A DNA stretch of 64,000 nt from Halococcus hamelinensis 100A6 (GCF_000336675.1 NZ_AOMB01000043.1:51444-115443), one strand, 5' to 3'; numbered from the stretch's first letter, positions 1 to 9,426 are shown. The notes: generated from the sequence alone by a model not told the origin. Made by a program: numbers and translations.

Positions 1-989
1 CCGTTCGACGGGGAGCGGGCCGGCGCGCCCGGGGGATCCCGGGGACGGAGCGCTGTGCCGTCGTCGGACTCGTCGACCTGCGGGAACCCTCGGAAGTAGC
101 CGTCCTCCGTGGCGGCGACGAACGCCGCCCCACGACCCTGGCCGCCGACGTGGCGGTAGGCCTCTTCGAGCCCCCGTCGGCCGGCGAGCGGCAACAGCGA
201 GACCGTCGTCCCGCGGGGTTCGACGTGGACGAGCAGCGCGGCGGGCGGGAACGAACACGCCGCCGGCGCGATGACCTGGCGAACCCCTCCCACCCGGTCG
301 ACTGCCGGCCAGTGGACGTGTCCCGAGAGCACGAGACCGACGCCGTGGCCGGCCAGGAGGTCCACGAGCGCGTCGGCGTTTCGGAGCCGGTAGTGTGGAC
401 TGGGTTCGAGCGCGTCGACGCGTTCGGCCACCCGCCCTACGGGGTGATGACAGACCACGACCGGCGTCTCGCACCCGTCGAGCACCGAGTCGAGCCACGC
501 CAGCTGGTCCGCCGAGACCGCCCCCTCGTGGCTCTCGAACAGCGACCCGTCGGAGGCCGTGTCGATCCCAACGAGATCGACCCCGCCGACGCCGATGACG
601 TACGGTAGCGTGCCCACCCCGTACCGCTTCGCGAACCGTTCGACCGACGGCGTCTCGTGGTCGTCCATCGCCTTCGGGACGTCGTGGTTGCCCGGAACCG
701 CGACGAGCGGGGCGTCGAGGTCGCCGAGGATCGAGTCCACCCGGTCGAACTCCGCGGGCGCGCCGTCCCTCGTGAGGTCGCCGGTCGAGACGACGGCGTC
801 GACGCCGAGTCGGTTGGCGCTCGCGACCGCGCCCCGAAGGCGGGCCTCGGTCCGGTGGAAGACCTTCCAGGTCCCCTCGGCCTCGGGGGTGACGTGCGGG
901 TCGGCGACGACGGCGAACGTGGTCGACCGGCCGGCCGGGCGGGCGAACCGGGCGAGCACCAACCCCTCGCCACGTACTGCGTCGTTCAT
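1..989 (-). CDS. Metallophosphoesterase, calcineurin-like (C-terminal end outside window)
   Basis: Starts at the ATG at 989-987 and stays open to the window edge, so about 329 residues are seen and the stop is missing. The metallophosphoesterase signature is complete and in order: ADPHV (about residues 29-33), GDLTRDG (70-76), PGNHD, CHHPVG and SGHVH. These residues would bind a two-metal centre that hydrolyses phosphomono- or diesters. There is no signal peptide or membrane segment, so it is probably cytoplasmic. The real substrate cannot be told; the class includes cyclic-nucleotide phosphodiesterases and protein phosphatases. It is separated by 43 nt from a tiny zinc-ribbon gene on the same strand. 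Confidence 0.85.
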   Translation of the reverse strand, partial: MNDAVRGEGLVLARFARPAGRSTTFAVVADPHVTPEAEGTWKVFHRTEARLRGAVASANRLGVDAVVSTGDLTRDGAPAEFDRVDSILGDLDAPLVAVPGNHDVPKAMDDHETPSVERFAKRYGVGTLPYVIGVGGVDLVGIDTASDGSLFESHEGAVSADQLAWLDSVLDGCETPVVVCHHPVGRVAERVDALEPSPHYRLRNADALVDLLAGHGVGLVLSGHVHWPAVDRVGGVRQVIAPAACSFPPAALLVHVEPRGTTVSLLPLAGRRGLEEAYRHVGGQGRGAAFVAATEDGYFRGFPQVDESDDGTALRPRDPPGAPARSPSN

Positions 990-1032
990 CGGGTGCGTGA
1001 GCGGTCGTGACGTTTGGACGTGGCTGTGTGGC

Positions 1033-1158
1033 TCACAGCGTCGCACCGACGCCGTCATCGTTGAACAACACGCCACACTCCCCACAGCGGCGCTGGTAGC
1101 CCGTCATCCAACTCAGCTGGACGTTCTCGCTCGTCTTGCAGATCGGGCAGGATCTCAT
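1033..1158 (-). CDS. Small zinc-ribbon protein, 41 aa
   Basis: A 41-codon ORF starting MRSCPIC with two CxxC pairs (Cys4/Cys7 and Cys25/Cys28) spaced as in a minimal zinc ribbon. Haloarchaea encode many such very small zinc-finger proteins, several known to affect regulation or stress survival; the role of this one is unknown. It lies upstream of the metallophosphoesterase gene on the same strand and divergently from the MDR dehydrogenase, so it may share the first gene's transcript. The cysteine spacing is the only functional evidence, and expression is not shown. Confidence 0.6.
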   Translation of the reverse strand: MRSCPICKTSENVQLSWMTGYQRRCGECGVLFNDDGVGATL

Positions 1159-1286
1159 GGTGAGTTCTTCGTGCGCACGTAGAGCGTGACTCCCGACCGT
1201 CCTTGCTGTGGCGTCCGTACACTCACCATGTCACAGTAGCACACGCTACCGAAACCACTACCCCACGTCGAACCCAACGGCGCGCC

Positions 1287-2327
1287 ATGCAGGCAGTCCA
1301 GTTCACGGACCACGGCGACCGCGACGTCATCGAGTACGGCGAGTTCCCGGACCCCGAACCCGAACCCGACGAAGCGGTCATCGAGGTGAAGGCGGGGGCG
1401 CTGAACCACCTCGACGTCTTCACGCGCCGGGGGCTGCCGGGCGTCGACCTCGAGATGCCACACATCCCGGGAAGCGACGCGGCCGGCGTGGTACGGGAGG
1501 TCGGGGAGAGCGTCAGTCGCGTCGACCCCGGCGATAGGGTGGCAGTGACGGCGGGGGTCTCCTGTGGGGAGTGCGAGTTCTGTCGCCACGGCGAGCACTC
1601 GCTGTGTGAGTCCTACCACATCATCGGCGAGCACGTCCGCGGGGTGCACGCCGAGTACGCCGCCGTCCCCGCCGCGAACCTCGTCCCGATACCGGACCAC
1701 GTCGACTGGGAGACCGCCGCGGCCTCCCCGCTCGTCTTCCAGACCGCGTGGCGAATGCTGATGACCCGCGCCGACATCGAGGCCGGCGAGTCGGTGCTCG
1801 TGCTCGGGGCGTCGGGCGGGGTCGGCCAGGCCGCCGTCCAGATCGCCGACTACGCGGGCGCGGAGGTCTACGCCACCGCGAGCACCGACGAGAAGCTCGA
1901 CTACGCCGAGGAGTGCGGGGCCGACCACGTCATCAACTACGCCGAGAACGACTTCGCGAGCGAGATGCGCGAGATGACCGGGGGCCGCGGCGTCGACGTG
2001 GTGGTCGATTACGTCGGCCCCGAGACCTGGGACGACTCTACGAAGTGTCTCGCGAAGGGCGGACGGCTCGTGACCTGCGGGGCGACCACCGGCCCCATCG
2101 CCGAGACCAACATCAACCGGGTGTTCTGGAAACAGATCGACATCCTGGGCTCGACGATGGCCACCCTGGGCGAGGTCGACGACGTGCTCTCGCTGGTCTG
2201 GGACGGGACGTTCGAACCCCGGATCCGGGAGACCCTCCCGATGAGCGAGGCCGCGCGTGCCCACGAACTCCTCGAGGAGCGCGAGGGGTTCGGCAAGGTA
2301 GTCGTCGTCCCCGACAGCGAGCGATAG
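1287..2327 (+). CDS. Zinc-type alcohol dehydrogenase / quinone oxidoreductase family protein (MDR)
   Basis: 346-residue medium-chain dehydrogenase/reductase. The start at 1287 (MQAVQF) is chosen because family members begin this way and the 28 codons before it are not protein-like. The N-terminal GroES-like domain keeps the structural zinc cysteines (CGECEFC and a fourth Cys 8 residues on). The Rossmann domain has the NAD(P) motif GASGGVG at about residue 170-180. The usual catalytic-zinc GHE is GSD and the first catalytic Cys is replaced, so it resembles quinone-reductase-like members more than true alcohol dehydrogenases. It would reduce or oxidise a small carbonyl or quinone substrate with NADPH. 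It appears monocistronic. Confidence 0.85.
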   Translation: MQAVQFTDHGDRDVIEYGEFPDPEPEPDEAVIEVKAGALNHLDVFTRRGLPGVDLEMPHIPGSDAAGVVREVGESVSRVDPGDRVAVTAGVSCGECEFCRHGEHSLCESYHIIGEHVRGVHAEYAAVPAANLVPIPDHVDWETAAASPLVFQTAWRMLMTRADIEAGESVLVLGASGGVGQAAVQIADYAGAEVYATASTDEKLDYAEECGADHVINYAENDFASEMREMTGGRGVDVVVDYVGPETWDDSTKCLAKGGRLVTCGATTGPIAETNINRVFWKQIDILGSTMATLGEVDDVLSLVWDGTFEPRIRETLPMSEAARAHELLEEREGFGKVVVVPDSER

Positions 2328-2459
2328 CACACTGTTCGTATCGGTTCGACGCGCACAGGCGGGCGGCATCGAGAACGGTACGACATTATCCTGGGCGAAC
2401 GGTTCTGGATTCTATGGTGCCGTTCATTTTGATGGAAAATCCGGCTTCGATCTGTTTGA

Positions 2460-2473
2460 TATTAGAACTAATA
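2460..2473. promoter_or_regulatory. Perfect palindrome, candidate operator
   Basis: TATTAG-AA-CTAATA, with 6-bp arms, lies in an AT-rich patch (about 2410-2520) about 30 nt upstream of the TATA-like box of the sugar ABC operon. The position suits an activator or repressor site for a regulator encoded elsewhere. No regulator gene is adjacent. Confidence 0.4.
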
Positions 2474-2494
2474 CTTTGATTAGAAATATGATCA

Positions 2495-2508
2495 CGAAAG
2501 ACATTTAG
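2495..2508 (+). promoter_or_regulatory. BRE/TATA-like promoter of the sugar ABC operon
   Basis: CGAAA (BRE-like) followed by ACATTTAG, centred about 30 nt before the ATG at 2536. This spacing predicts a leaderless or almost leaderless mRNA, as is common in haloarchaea. Confidence 0.5.
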
Positions 2509-2535
2509 CACGGACTTTCAAATAGCCGATGGATC

Positions 2536-3903
2536 ATGACAGATTCGGACTATTCGCGGCGAACGTATCTGAGGCGTGCAGCTGCGGCGAGCGCCATCGG
2601 AATGGCTGGGCTTGCCGGCTGTACGAGCGGGGGCGATGGAAACAACGGCAACGGAAGCGGCGGCGGAAACGGGAGCGGCGGCGGCAGTGGGAACGGCAGT
2701 AGCGGGAGCGGCGGGGGTGGGTCGGGCGCGGCGCTGGAGGTGCTTCACGGGTGGACCGGTGGCGACGGGGCCGACGCGGTCGACAAGCTCACGACGATGT
2801 TCGAGAACCAACACCCGCAGGTCTCCGCGAACTTCAGGGCCATCGGTGGTGGGGGGAACGTCAACCTCAACTCGCGCGTGGCACAGCGGCTCGCGAACAG
2901 CGACCCGCCGAGTTCGTTTGCGGGCTGGCCGGGAGCGAACCTCGTACAGTACGACGGTGTCCTGATGGATATCGGGTCGGTATGGAACCAGGCCAACCTC
3001 GCCGACACCATCGTCGGCCCCGCGGCGGAGGCCTCGAAGTTCAACGGGAAGTACGTCACGGTCCCCATCGGCTCCCATCGACTCAACAACCTCTATTTCA
3101 ACAACCAAGTGGTCGAGGAAGCCGACGTCGATCCCTCCTCGATAAGCGACATGGATGGCTTCGTCAGCGCACTGAAGAAGGTTCAACAGAACACCGACAA
3201 GGTCCCACTCTCGAAAGGCATGAAGTCGCCGTTCTTGGGTATCCAGTTCTGGGTCGAGGTCTTCCTCTCCGAGTTCGGAAAACAAGCGTACACGAAGTAC
3301 ACCCAGGGCAACGGCGACAGGTCGAAGGTCAAACAGAGCCTGCAGGCCACGAAGCCCATACTCGAAAACTACATCAATCAGGACGCCTCCACCATCGGCT
3401 ACACGGAGGCCGCCCAGAAGCTCATCAACGGGGAGGCGGCGTTCATGCACAACGGCAACTGGGTGGCGGGGATGTTTCGGGCCGCGGAGGGCTTCGATTT
3501 CAACGACGCATGGGGATGGCAGGCGTTCCCCGGAACGGAGCAGATGTACGTCTTCCACCTCGATTCGTTCATCGCGCCCTCGAACAACCCCTCGCCGGAT
3601 GCGACGAAGACCTGGGAGAAGTTCGTCGGCTCGAAACCGGCCCAGGTCCAGTACAACAAACGGAAGGGCTCGGTTCCGGTCCGAACGGACGTCGACGGGA
3701 GCAAGCTCGGGGAGTATCTCGAGATCACGTACAACGACCTCGTCGACGCACAGGACATGCCGCGCACGCTGGCACACGGCCTCGCGGTGCCGCCGGAGAC
3801 GCTCGGTAACGTGAAGTCCGCGTTCGGGAACAACTTCATGGGCCCCTACCAGGTCGACGCCGCCGCTGACGCACTCATGCAAGCCGTTCAGGGGCAGTCG
3901 TAA
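2536..3903 (+). CDS. Carbohydrate ABC transporter substrate-binding lipoprotein
   Basis: 455 residues. The N-terminus has a twin-arginine motif (RRTYLRR), a short hydrophobic stretch and a lipobox ending in AGC at about residue 28-30. A Gly/Asn/Ser linker of about 35 residues follows, with NGS sequons, which tethers the binding domain to the membrane. The mature part is a family-1 extracellular solute-binding protein (MalE/UgpB type), judged by length, the position beside MalF/MalG-type permeases and motifs such as VLHGWTGGDG and HNGNWVAG. It captures a sugar or sugar derivative outside the cell for the permeases encoded next. The ligand cannot be read from sequence. First gene of a four-gene operon. 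Confidence 0.92.
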   Translation: MTDSDYSRRTYLRRAAAASAIGMAGLAGCTSGGDGNNGNGSGGGNGSGGGSGNGSSGSGGGGSGAALEVLHGWTGGDGADAVDKLTTMFENQHPQVSANFRAIGGGGNVNLNSRVAQRLANSDPPSSFAGWPGANLVQYDGVLMDIGSVWNQANLADTIVGPAAEASKFNGKYVTVPIGSHRLNNLYFNNQVVEEADVDPSSISDMDGFVSALKKVQQNTDKVPLSKGMKSPFLGIQFWVEVFLSEFGKQAYTKYTQGNGDRSKVKQSLQATKPILENYINQDASTIGYTEAAQKLINGEAAFMHNGNWVAGMFRAAEGFDFNDAWGWQAFPGTEQMYVFHLDSFIAPSNNPSPDATKTWEKFVGSKPAQVQYNKRKGSVPVRTDVDGSKLGEYLEITYNDLVDAQDMPRTLAHGLAVPPETLGNVKSAFGNNFMGPYQVDAAADALMQAVQGQS

Positions 3904-3950
3904 CGACACATGACTGCTGGTGAAAACACCACACGTGGGGACCGCTAACG

Positions 3951-4925
3951 ATGCGGATTCCGGGCCTGAGCGGTTCTCGCTCGGACGACGACGATGCCGT
4001 ACGGACCGACGGCGGAGTGCGAACCAATCGTGTCTCGCGACTGCGGTCGATCTCGGAGAGCGACTTCGTTCGCTCGATGCCCTACTGGTTCGTTCCGTTC
4101 GTCATCATGGGGTTTTTCGTCTACGGCGGTATCGGCTGGAACCTCCTCGTCTCGCTGACCGACTACACCGGGTTCGGCTCCGCCGACTACGGGGACCTCG
4201 ACTTCGAGATGTACGTGCAGGCTCTCAGCAGCCCCGACGTCATCGCCGCCTCCCGAAACACGTTCGTTCTCCTCGTCGTCTTCACCGCCGTTTGTCTCGT
4301 GCTCGGGTTGGCGCTCGCGATCGTTCTCGACCGCCAGATTCGGTTCAAAGAGCAGATACAGACGATCTATCTCCTGCCGATGGCGTTGTCGTTCGTCGTA
4401 ACGGCGCAGTTCTGGCTCTGGATGTACAACTACAACAGCGGTGTCATCAACATCATCCTCGATGCGGTCGGGATCGGACGAATACAGTTCATCGGCGATC
4501 CCCGGTTCGTTCTCGGTGCCGTCATCTTCGCGCTGATCTGGCAGTTCAGCGGCTACACCATGATCGTCTATCTCTCGGGGCTCCAGTCGATCCCGCAGGA
4601 CCAGTTCGAGGCCGCGGCGACCGACGGCGCGAGCACGGTCAAGATCTACTGGCGAGTCATCATCCCGCAGCTGAAGTCCGCCTCGGTCAGCGCGGCCGTC
4701 GTGTTGATGATCTTCGCGCTGAAGGCGTTCACGTTCCTCTACTCGATGTTCGGGACGTACCGACCGCCGAACGGCTCCGACATCCTCGCGACGTTGATGG
4801 TGCGCCAGGCGTTCAAATTCCAGGAGTGGTCCTATGCGGCGGCCGTCGCGACGTTGCTCCTGTTGATGGCGCTCGTCGTCATCGGTCCGTACCTCTACTA
4901 CCAGTACCAGCGGGGGAGCCTCTGA
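3951..4925 (+). CDS. Sugar ABC transporter permease (MalF/UgpA type)
   Basis: 324 residues with about six membrane segments and the EAA loop (FEAAATDGAS followed by a basic IIPQL segment, about residues 217-240) that docks onto the ATPase. A short cytoplasmic arm precedes the first membrane segment. The start at 3951 is the first in-frame ATG after the substrate-binding gene (47-nt gap). It would form the translocation pore together with the next gene product. Confidence 0.92.
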   Translation: MRIPGLSGSRSDDDDAVRTDGGVRTNRVSRLRSISESDFVRSMPYWFVPFVIMGFFVYGGIGWNLLVSLTDYTGFGSADYGDLDFEMYVQALSSPDVIAASRNTFVLLVVFTAVCLVLGLALAIVLDRQIRFKEQIQTIYLLPMALSFVVTAQFWLWMYNYNSGVINIILDAVGIGRIQFIGDPRFVLGAVIFALIWQFSGYTMIVYLSGLQSIPQDQFEAAATDGASTVKIYWRVIIPQLKSASVSAAVVLMIFALKAFTFLYSMFGTYRPPNGSDILATLMVRQAFKFQEWSYAAAVATLLLLMALVVIGPYLYYQYQRGSL

Positions 4926-4926
4926 G

Positions 4927-5844
4927 ATGAGTCGTGGAACGACAGACCGAACGCTGTTCGACAGGCTTCCCGGCTTCGACCTGTCGCGAGCACTCCTCTA
5001 TCTCCTGATCCTGTTCTTCGTGGCGTTCTTCCTCGTGCCGCTTGAGACGGGGCTGATGACCGCGTTCAAGACGACGCAGGGGGTCACGAACACGCTCCCG
5101 TTCTTCCCGCCGCTCGGGGAGGCGTTCACGTTCCAGAAGTGGGTGGACGCCTTCGACATGCTCGGTCGGGGACTCGTCAATAGTATGGTGCTGACGGTCC
5201 CAGCGACCCTGCTCTGTCTCCTCTTCGGGAGCACTGCGGCCTACGGCCTCACCCTCATCAACTGGCGGGGACAGATCTTCGTTCTCGTCCTGTTCCTGAT
5301 CGGGATCTTCATCCCCTACCAGGCGGTGTTGGTGCCGCTCTCGCGGTTCTGGTCGATGGTGCCGCTCGAAGAGTGGCTCTCGCCACTCTACGTGTTGTCG
5401 TTCGTCCAACCCGAACACGCCCAGCTCGTCGAACTCATCATCACCGACGCCGCGTACGGCATCCCGATCTGTACGCTGCTGTTCCGGGGGTACTACCTGA
5501 GCCTTCCGGGCGACCTCATCGAAGCGGCGAAGCTAGATGGAGCGAGCGTCACCAGCATCTATCGCCGCATCGTGCTCCCGCTGTCGACGCCCATGATCGG
5601 CGTGGTCTTCATCTATCAGTTCACCCAGATCTGGAACGAGTTCCTGTTCACGCTGACCATCGTGGGGAGCGCGGACAGCCCCGCTGCGCCGGTGACGCTC
5701 ATCCTGTCCGGACTGGGTTCGTCGCTTTCGGGCGTCGACTTCGGGATGCGGATGGCCGGGGCCTTCATCGCCGCGCTTCCGACCCTCGTCATCTACGTCC
5801 TGTTCGCCGAACAGTTCGCCGAGGGTCTGGAGACCGGTGGATGA
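4927..5844 (+). CDS. Sugar ABC transporter permease (MalG/UgpE type)
   Basis: 305 residues, six predicted membrane segments and the EAA motif IEAAKLDGAS near residue 198, the second half-pore of the importer. The gene begins one base after the TGA of the first permease, typical of co-translated permease pairs. It carries the ABC-2-type inner membrane fold of the carbohydrate uptake CUT1 class. Confidence 0.92.
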   Translation: MSRGTTDRTLFDRLPGFDLSRALLYLLILFFVAFFLVPLETGLMTAFKTTQGVTNTLPFFPPLGEAFTFQKWVDAFDMLGRGLVNSMVLTVPATLLCLLFGSTAAYGLTLINWRGQIFVLVLFLIGIFIPYQAVLVPLSRFWSMVPLEEWLSPLYVLSFVQPEHAQLVELIITDAAYGIPICTLLFRGYYLSLPGDLIEAAKLDGASVTSIYRRIVLPLSTPMIGVVFIYQFTQIWNEFLFTLTIVGSADSPAAPVTLILSGLGSSLSGVDFGMRMAGAFIAALPTLVIYVLFAEQFAEGLETGG

Positions 5845-5920
5845 GAGGATCGCCCATCATTAGTCCGAGACCACGAGAACGGAACGTACAGCGAAGAAAC
5901 AACGAGAACGAGATCAACAA

Positions 5921-7093
5921 ATGGCAAACCTGCAACTAAACGACGTAACGAAAACGTTCACCGAGGACGACGGCAACGAGATCGTCGCGGTCGACGACCT
6001 CTCGCTTACGATCGAGGACGGCGAGTTCCTCGTACTCGTTGGCCCATCGGGATGTGGAAAGTCGACGACGCTCCGGATGGTCGCGGGGCTCGAAACCGTC
6101 ACCGACGGGACCATCAGCCTCGAAGATCGGGTCATCGACGACCGTCAGCCGGCGGACCGCGACATCGCGATGGTGTTCCAGTCCTACGCGCTCTACCCCC
6201 ACATGACGGTTCGTCAGAACATGAGCTTCGGACTGGAAGAGAGCACGACGATGCCCGACGACGAGATCCGAGACCACGTCGAGTCCACCGCCGAGATGAT
6301 GGGTATCGAACAGCTCCTCGATCGGACCCCCGGGGAGCTCTCGGGCGGGCAACAGCAACGCGTCGCGCTCGGGCGGGCGATCGTCCGGAACCCGTCGGTC
6401 TTCTTGATGGACGAACCGCTCTCGAACCTCGACGCGAAGCTCCGTTCACAGATGCGGACCGAGCTCCAGCGCATCCAGGAAGACCTGGGGGTCACGACGA
6501 TGTACGTCACCCACGACCAGACCGAGGCGATGACGATGGGCGACCGGATCGCGATCCTGAACGGCGGGAAACTCCAGCAGGTCGCCACCCCGCTCGAAGC
6601 CTACCACGAACCCGCGAATCGGTTCGTGGCGAGCTTCATCGGCGAGCCCTCGATGAACTTCTTCGAGACCGAGCTCCAGGGCGACCGGCTCGTCCACGAC
6701 CACTTCGAGTACCCGCTCTCGGAGAACGTTCGGAGCAACCTCGGCGATACCACTCACGTCACGCTGGGGATCCGACCCGAGGACATCGAACTCGTGAACA
6801 CGGCTGAGGACGACCACGACTTCCGAACGGTCGTTGACGTGGTCGAGCCCGTCGGGAGCGGAAACAACATCTATCTCGCGTTCGAGGGGACCGAGAGCGA
6901 TAGCGGCGAACTCGAAACCGATGATTCCCGGACCTTCGTGGCCACCATCGGCGGACTTCGCCAGGTCGAGGCGGGCCAGCCCGCGATCGCGCGGATCCCC
7001 GAGGAAGCGGTTCACCTCTTCGATTCCGAGACCGGGCGGGCGCTCCGGAATCGGAGCCTCGACGACGCCGAACTCGTCGAACCCCAGGTGTAG
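5921..7093 (+). CDS. Carbohydrate ABC transporter ATP-binding protein (MalK/UgpC type)
   Basis: 390 residues. Walker A GPSGCGKST (41-49), signature LSGGQQQR, Walker B FLMDEP, D-loop SNLDAKLR and H-loop THDQ are all intact. The C-terminal third holds a TOBE-type regulatory domain (GIRPEDI). The length fits CUT1 ATPases that serve both permeases. It follows the second permease by 76 nt on the same strand and completes the importer. The TOBE region could take regulatory input, but no partner is seen. Confidence 0.95.
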   Translation: MANLQLNDVTKTFTEDDGNEIVAVDDLSLTIEDGEFLVLVGPSGCGKSTTLRMVAGLETVTDGTISLEDRVIDDRQPADRDIAMVFQSYALYPHMTVRQNMSFGLEESTTMPDDEIRDHVESTAEMMGIEQLLDRTPGELSGGQQQRVALGRAIVRNPSVFLMDEPLSNLDAKLRSQMRTELQRIQEDLGVTTMYVTHDQTEAMTMGDRIAILNGGKLQQVATPLEAYHEPANRFVASFIGEPSMNFFETELQGDRLVHDHFEYPLSENVRSNLGDTTHVTLGIRPEDIELVNTAEDDHDFRTVVDVVEPVGSGNNIYLAFEGTESDSGELETDDSRTFVATIGGLRQVEAGQPAIARIPEEAVHLFDSETGRALRNRSLDDAELVEPQV

Positions 7094-7104
7094 CGACCGC
7101 GACC

Positions 7105-8346
7105 CTATATCTCCCGGAGGTCGTCGTAGACCGCCCGGAGGCGCGCGCCGTCGCGCTCCCAGTTGTACTCGTGCTCGGTGGCCCGCCGCCCGTTCGCCCC
7201 GAGTTCGCGCGCGAGGTCGGCATCCGCGAGGTCGGCCAGCGCCTCCCCCATCGCCGGGCCGTCGCCGGCGGGGGCGACCAGTCCGCTCTCGGTTCGGGTG
7301 ACGACCCGCGCGAGCGGCGCGACGTCGCTCACGAGTACTGGGACGCCCATCGCCATCGCCTGGAAGAGCTTGTGGGGCACCGTGGTCTCGGTGTGTGGCG
7401 TCGAGGCGTGGGGTACGACACAGACGTCGCTCGCGGCGACGTAGCCCGGGACGTCGGCGAACGGAACCCAACCGGTGAAACGAACCCGGTCGCGAACGCC
7501 GAGCGAGGCGGCGAGCGATTTCAGCCGCGCGACGTAGCGTGCGTTGCCCGTCCCCACGAGCAGGAGTTCGGCCTCGGGCGTGGTTTCGGCCAGCCGCGCG
7601 AACCCCTCGATCAGGCTGTCGAGCCCGCGGTGTTCGGTGAAGTTCCCGATGTAGGAGACCACGAACGACTCGTCCGGGTCGAACGGCAGGTCCGGTGCGG
7701 TCGCGGTCTCGGGGTCGAAGGCGGTGCGGTCGACGGTGTTCGAGACCACGTCGACCCGTTCGGGGTCCCCGCCGCAGTCCCGGAGGTAGTGGGCACGGGC
7801 CTCCTCACAGACGGTGAGAACCCGGTCGGCGTTCCCGACGGCGTGGCGCTCGGCGCGTTTCAGCCGCCACGGCGAGAGGAACACGCGCTGGAACAGTGCC
7901 TCGAGGTCGCGGGCGATCTCGCGCCAGCCGCGCATCCGCTGGATCTGACGGGCGGCCTCGGGGTAGTTCTCGTGGAGGTCCGCGACCACCGGGACGTCGA
8001 GGCGCTCGCCGCAGACGAGGCCGGTCCGAACCAGCGGCAGGTCGTGGACGTGGATGGCGTCGATCGGGCGGGCGGCGTCGAGGGTCAGCACCGCCCGCTT
8101 CCACGCCGGGTGGACCTGCGTCGAGACGTAGCGTACGCCGTCGAACAACCCCGAGATACCGTCGAACATCCCGTTCGCGGGGAGCCGTTCGACGTCGATA
8201 CCGTCGACGCGGTCGAAGGTCGGCTGGCTCGCGTCGCCACGACACAGCAGGGTGATCGAGTGGCCGGCACGGGTCAGCGCGGCGGCTTCCTTCTCGACGC
8301 GGATGTCCGGCGGAAACCGTTCCGGGAGGAGCATACAGATGTGCAC
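7105..8346 (-). CDS. Glycosyltransferase family 4
   Basis: About 413 residues from a GTG start at 8346 (VHICMLLPERFPPD). That start is preferred over the ATG at 8409 because the paralogue at 13895 starts at the same position (MHVCLLTAGRYPP). It has the GT-B fold: N-terminal acceptor domain; C-terminal GT4 region with SYIGNF, LLVGTG, the basic RVRFTGWVP and the ATTxEyE-like SDVCVVPHASTPHTET stretch before VPHKLFQAMA. It would transfer a sugar from a nucleotide donor to a growing glycan at the cytoplasmic face. It ends 11 nt from the convergent ABC ATPase gene and marks the edge of the glycan locus. Donor and acceptor unknown. Confidence 0.88.
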   Translation of the reverse strand: MHICMLLPERFPPDIRVEKEAAALTRAGHSITLLCRGDASQPTFDRVDGIDVERLPANGMFDGISGLFDGVRYVSTQVHPAWKRAVLTLDAARPIDAIHVHDLPLVRTGLVCGERLDVPVVADLHENYPEAARQIQRMRGWREIARDLEALFQRVFLSPWRLKRAERHAVGNADRVLTVCEEARAHYLRDCGGDPERVDVVSNTVDRTAFDPETATAPDLPFDPDESFVVSYIGNFTEHRGLDSLIEGFARLAETTPEAELLLVGTGNARYVARLKSLAASLGVRDRVRFTGWVPFADVPGYVAASDVCVVPHASTPHTETTVPHKLFQAMAMGVPVLVSDVAPLARVVTRTESGLVAPAGDGPAMGEALADLADADLARELGANGRRATEHEYNWERDGARLRAVYDDLREI

Positions 8347-8477
8347 GACTACCTCGATGGTCGCGGCAGGGCGGGTTGTCGGCTCGTCACAGCGGGCGTT
8401 CTCGACCACCCATCATGCGTTTTGTGATCCGCATCGCCCATGGCGTCACTTATCCGGGCCGATGGAGTGGGTCGGAT

Positions 8478-9407
8478 ATGACGCTCGTCTCCGCGATCCT
8501 CCCCACGTACAACCGTGCGAGCTACCTCGACGGCGCGATCGAGACGGTACTGGCTCAGACCCACGAGGACTGCGAGGTCGTGGTCGTCGACGACGGCTCG
8601 ACCGACGGGACGAGAGAGCGGCTCGCGGCCTACGCCGACGACGACCGGGTGCGCGTCCGCCACAACGAGGAAAACCGAGGGATCTCCGCGAGCATGAACC
8701 GCGCCGCCGAGGTCGCCGACGGCGAGTTCGTCTGCGTCCTCAACGACGACGACCGCTGGCACGAGACGAAGGTCGAAAAGCAACTGGCGCGATTCGAACG
8801 CGCGAGCGAGCGCTGTGGGGTCGTCTACACCGGCGGTGTGGTCCGACAGGGCGATTCCGTGGTCAAGGTCTACGACCCCGAGCGCCGCGGGGACATCTAC
8901 CCCGACGTGATCGCGCGCTTCGGCCTCCACCCGCATTCGAGCCACATGCTTCGCGCCGAGTGTTTCGACCTCGGCGGATTCGACCCCGACTTCCCCCGTG
9001 GGGTGGACTGGGACCACTGCATCCGACTCGCGAGGGAGTACGAGTTCGAGTACGTCGACGAACGCCTCGTCGAACGGATCTTCCACACCGACAACATCTC
9101 CCAGCAGCCGACCCACGGCGTCGAGGTCAACCGACTGATCTGGGAGAAGTACCGCGAGGAGATCGCCCGGTATCCCGACGTCGAGCGCCGGCTCCGCGAG
9201 AAACAGTGCCGGGCGCGTGCCCGCGTCGCGCTCTCGCGCGGCGAGCGCCGCCGCGCCATCGGGTTCGCCCGCCGGGCGCTCGGCTACGAGTACTCCGCCG
9301 AGAGCGCCTTCATCGTCGTCTTCGCGGTCCTCGGCCAGCGCGCGCTCGGGACCGCGCGGAAGGCACGCGATTTCGCGATGAACTGGCGGGCGTCCGCGGA
9401 CGAGTAA
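8478..9407 (+). CDS. Glycosyltransferase family 2
   Basis: 309 residues from ATG 8478 (MTLVSAILPTYNR), the usual GT2 opening; the 34 in-frame codons before it do not look like protein. GT-A motifs: VVVVDDGSTDG (about 36-46) and the metal-binding NDDDRW near residue 93, then an acceptor-side WDHC segment. No membrane segments, so probably soluble. Divergent from the GT4 gene with about 130 nt between, which must hold both promoters. Its substrate is unknown. Confidence 0.88.
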   Translation: MTLVSAILPTYNRASYLDGAIETVLAQTHEDCEVVVVDDGSTDGTRERLAAYADDDRVRVRHNEENRGISASMNRAAEVADGEFVCVLNDDDRWHETKVEKQLARFERASERCGVVYTGGVVRQGDSVVKVYDPERRGDIYPDVIARFGLHPHSSHMLRAECFDLGGFDPDFPRGVDWDHCIRLAREYEFEYVDERLVERIFHTDNISQQPTHGVEVNRLIWEKYREEIARYPDVERRLREKQCRARARVALSRGERRRAIGFARRALGYEYSAESAFIVVFAVLGQRALGTARKARDFAMNWRASADE

Positions 9408-9426
9408 GCAGCGTATAGAGCGTCGA

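Noticed and set aside
437..973. Minus-strand frame of 178 codons near the window start
   Set aside because: Shadow of the metallophosphoesterase, whose frame (start 989) has all five motifs.
1159..2369. Long minus-strand frame over the MDR dehydrogenase
   Set aside because: Antisense shadow; the plus strand carries complete MDR motifs.
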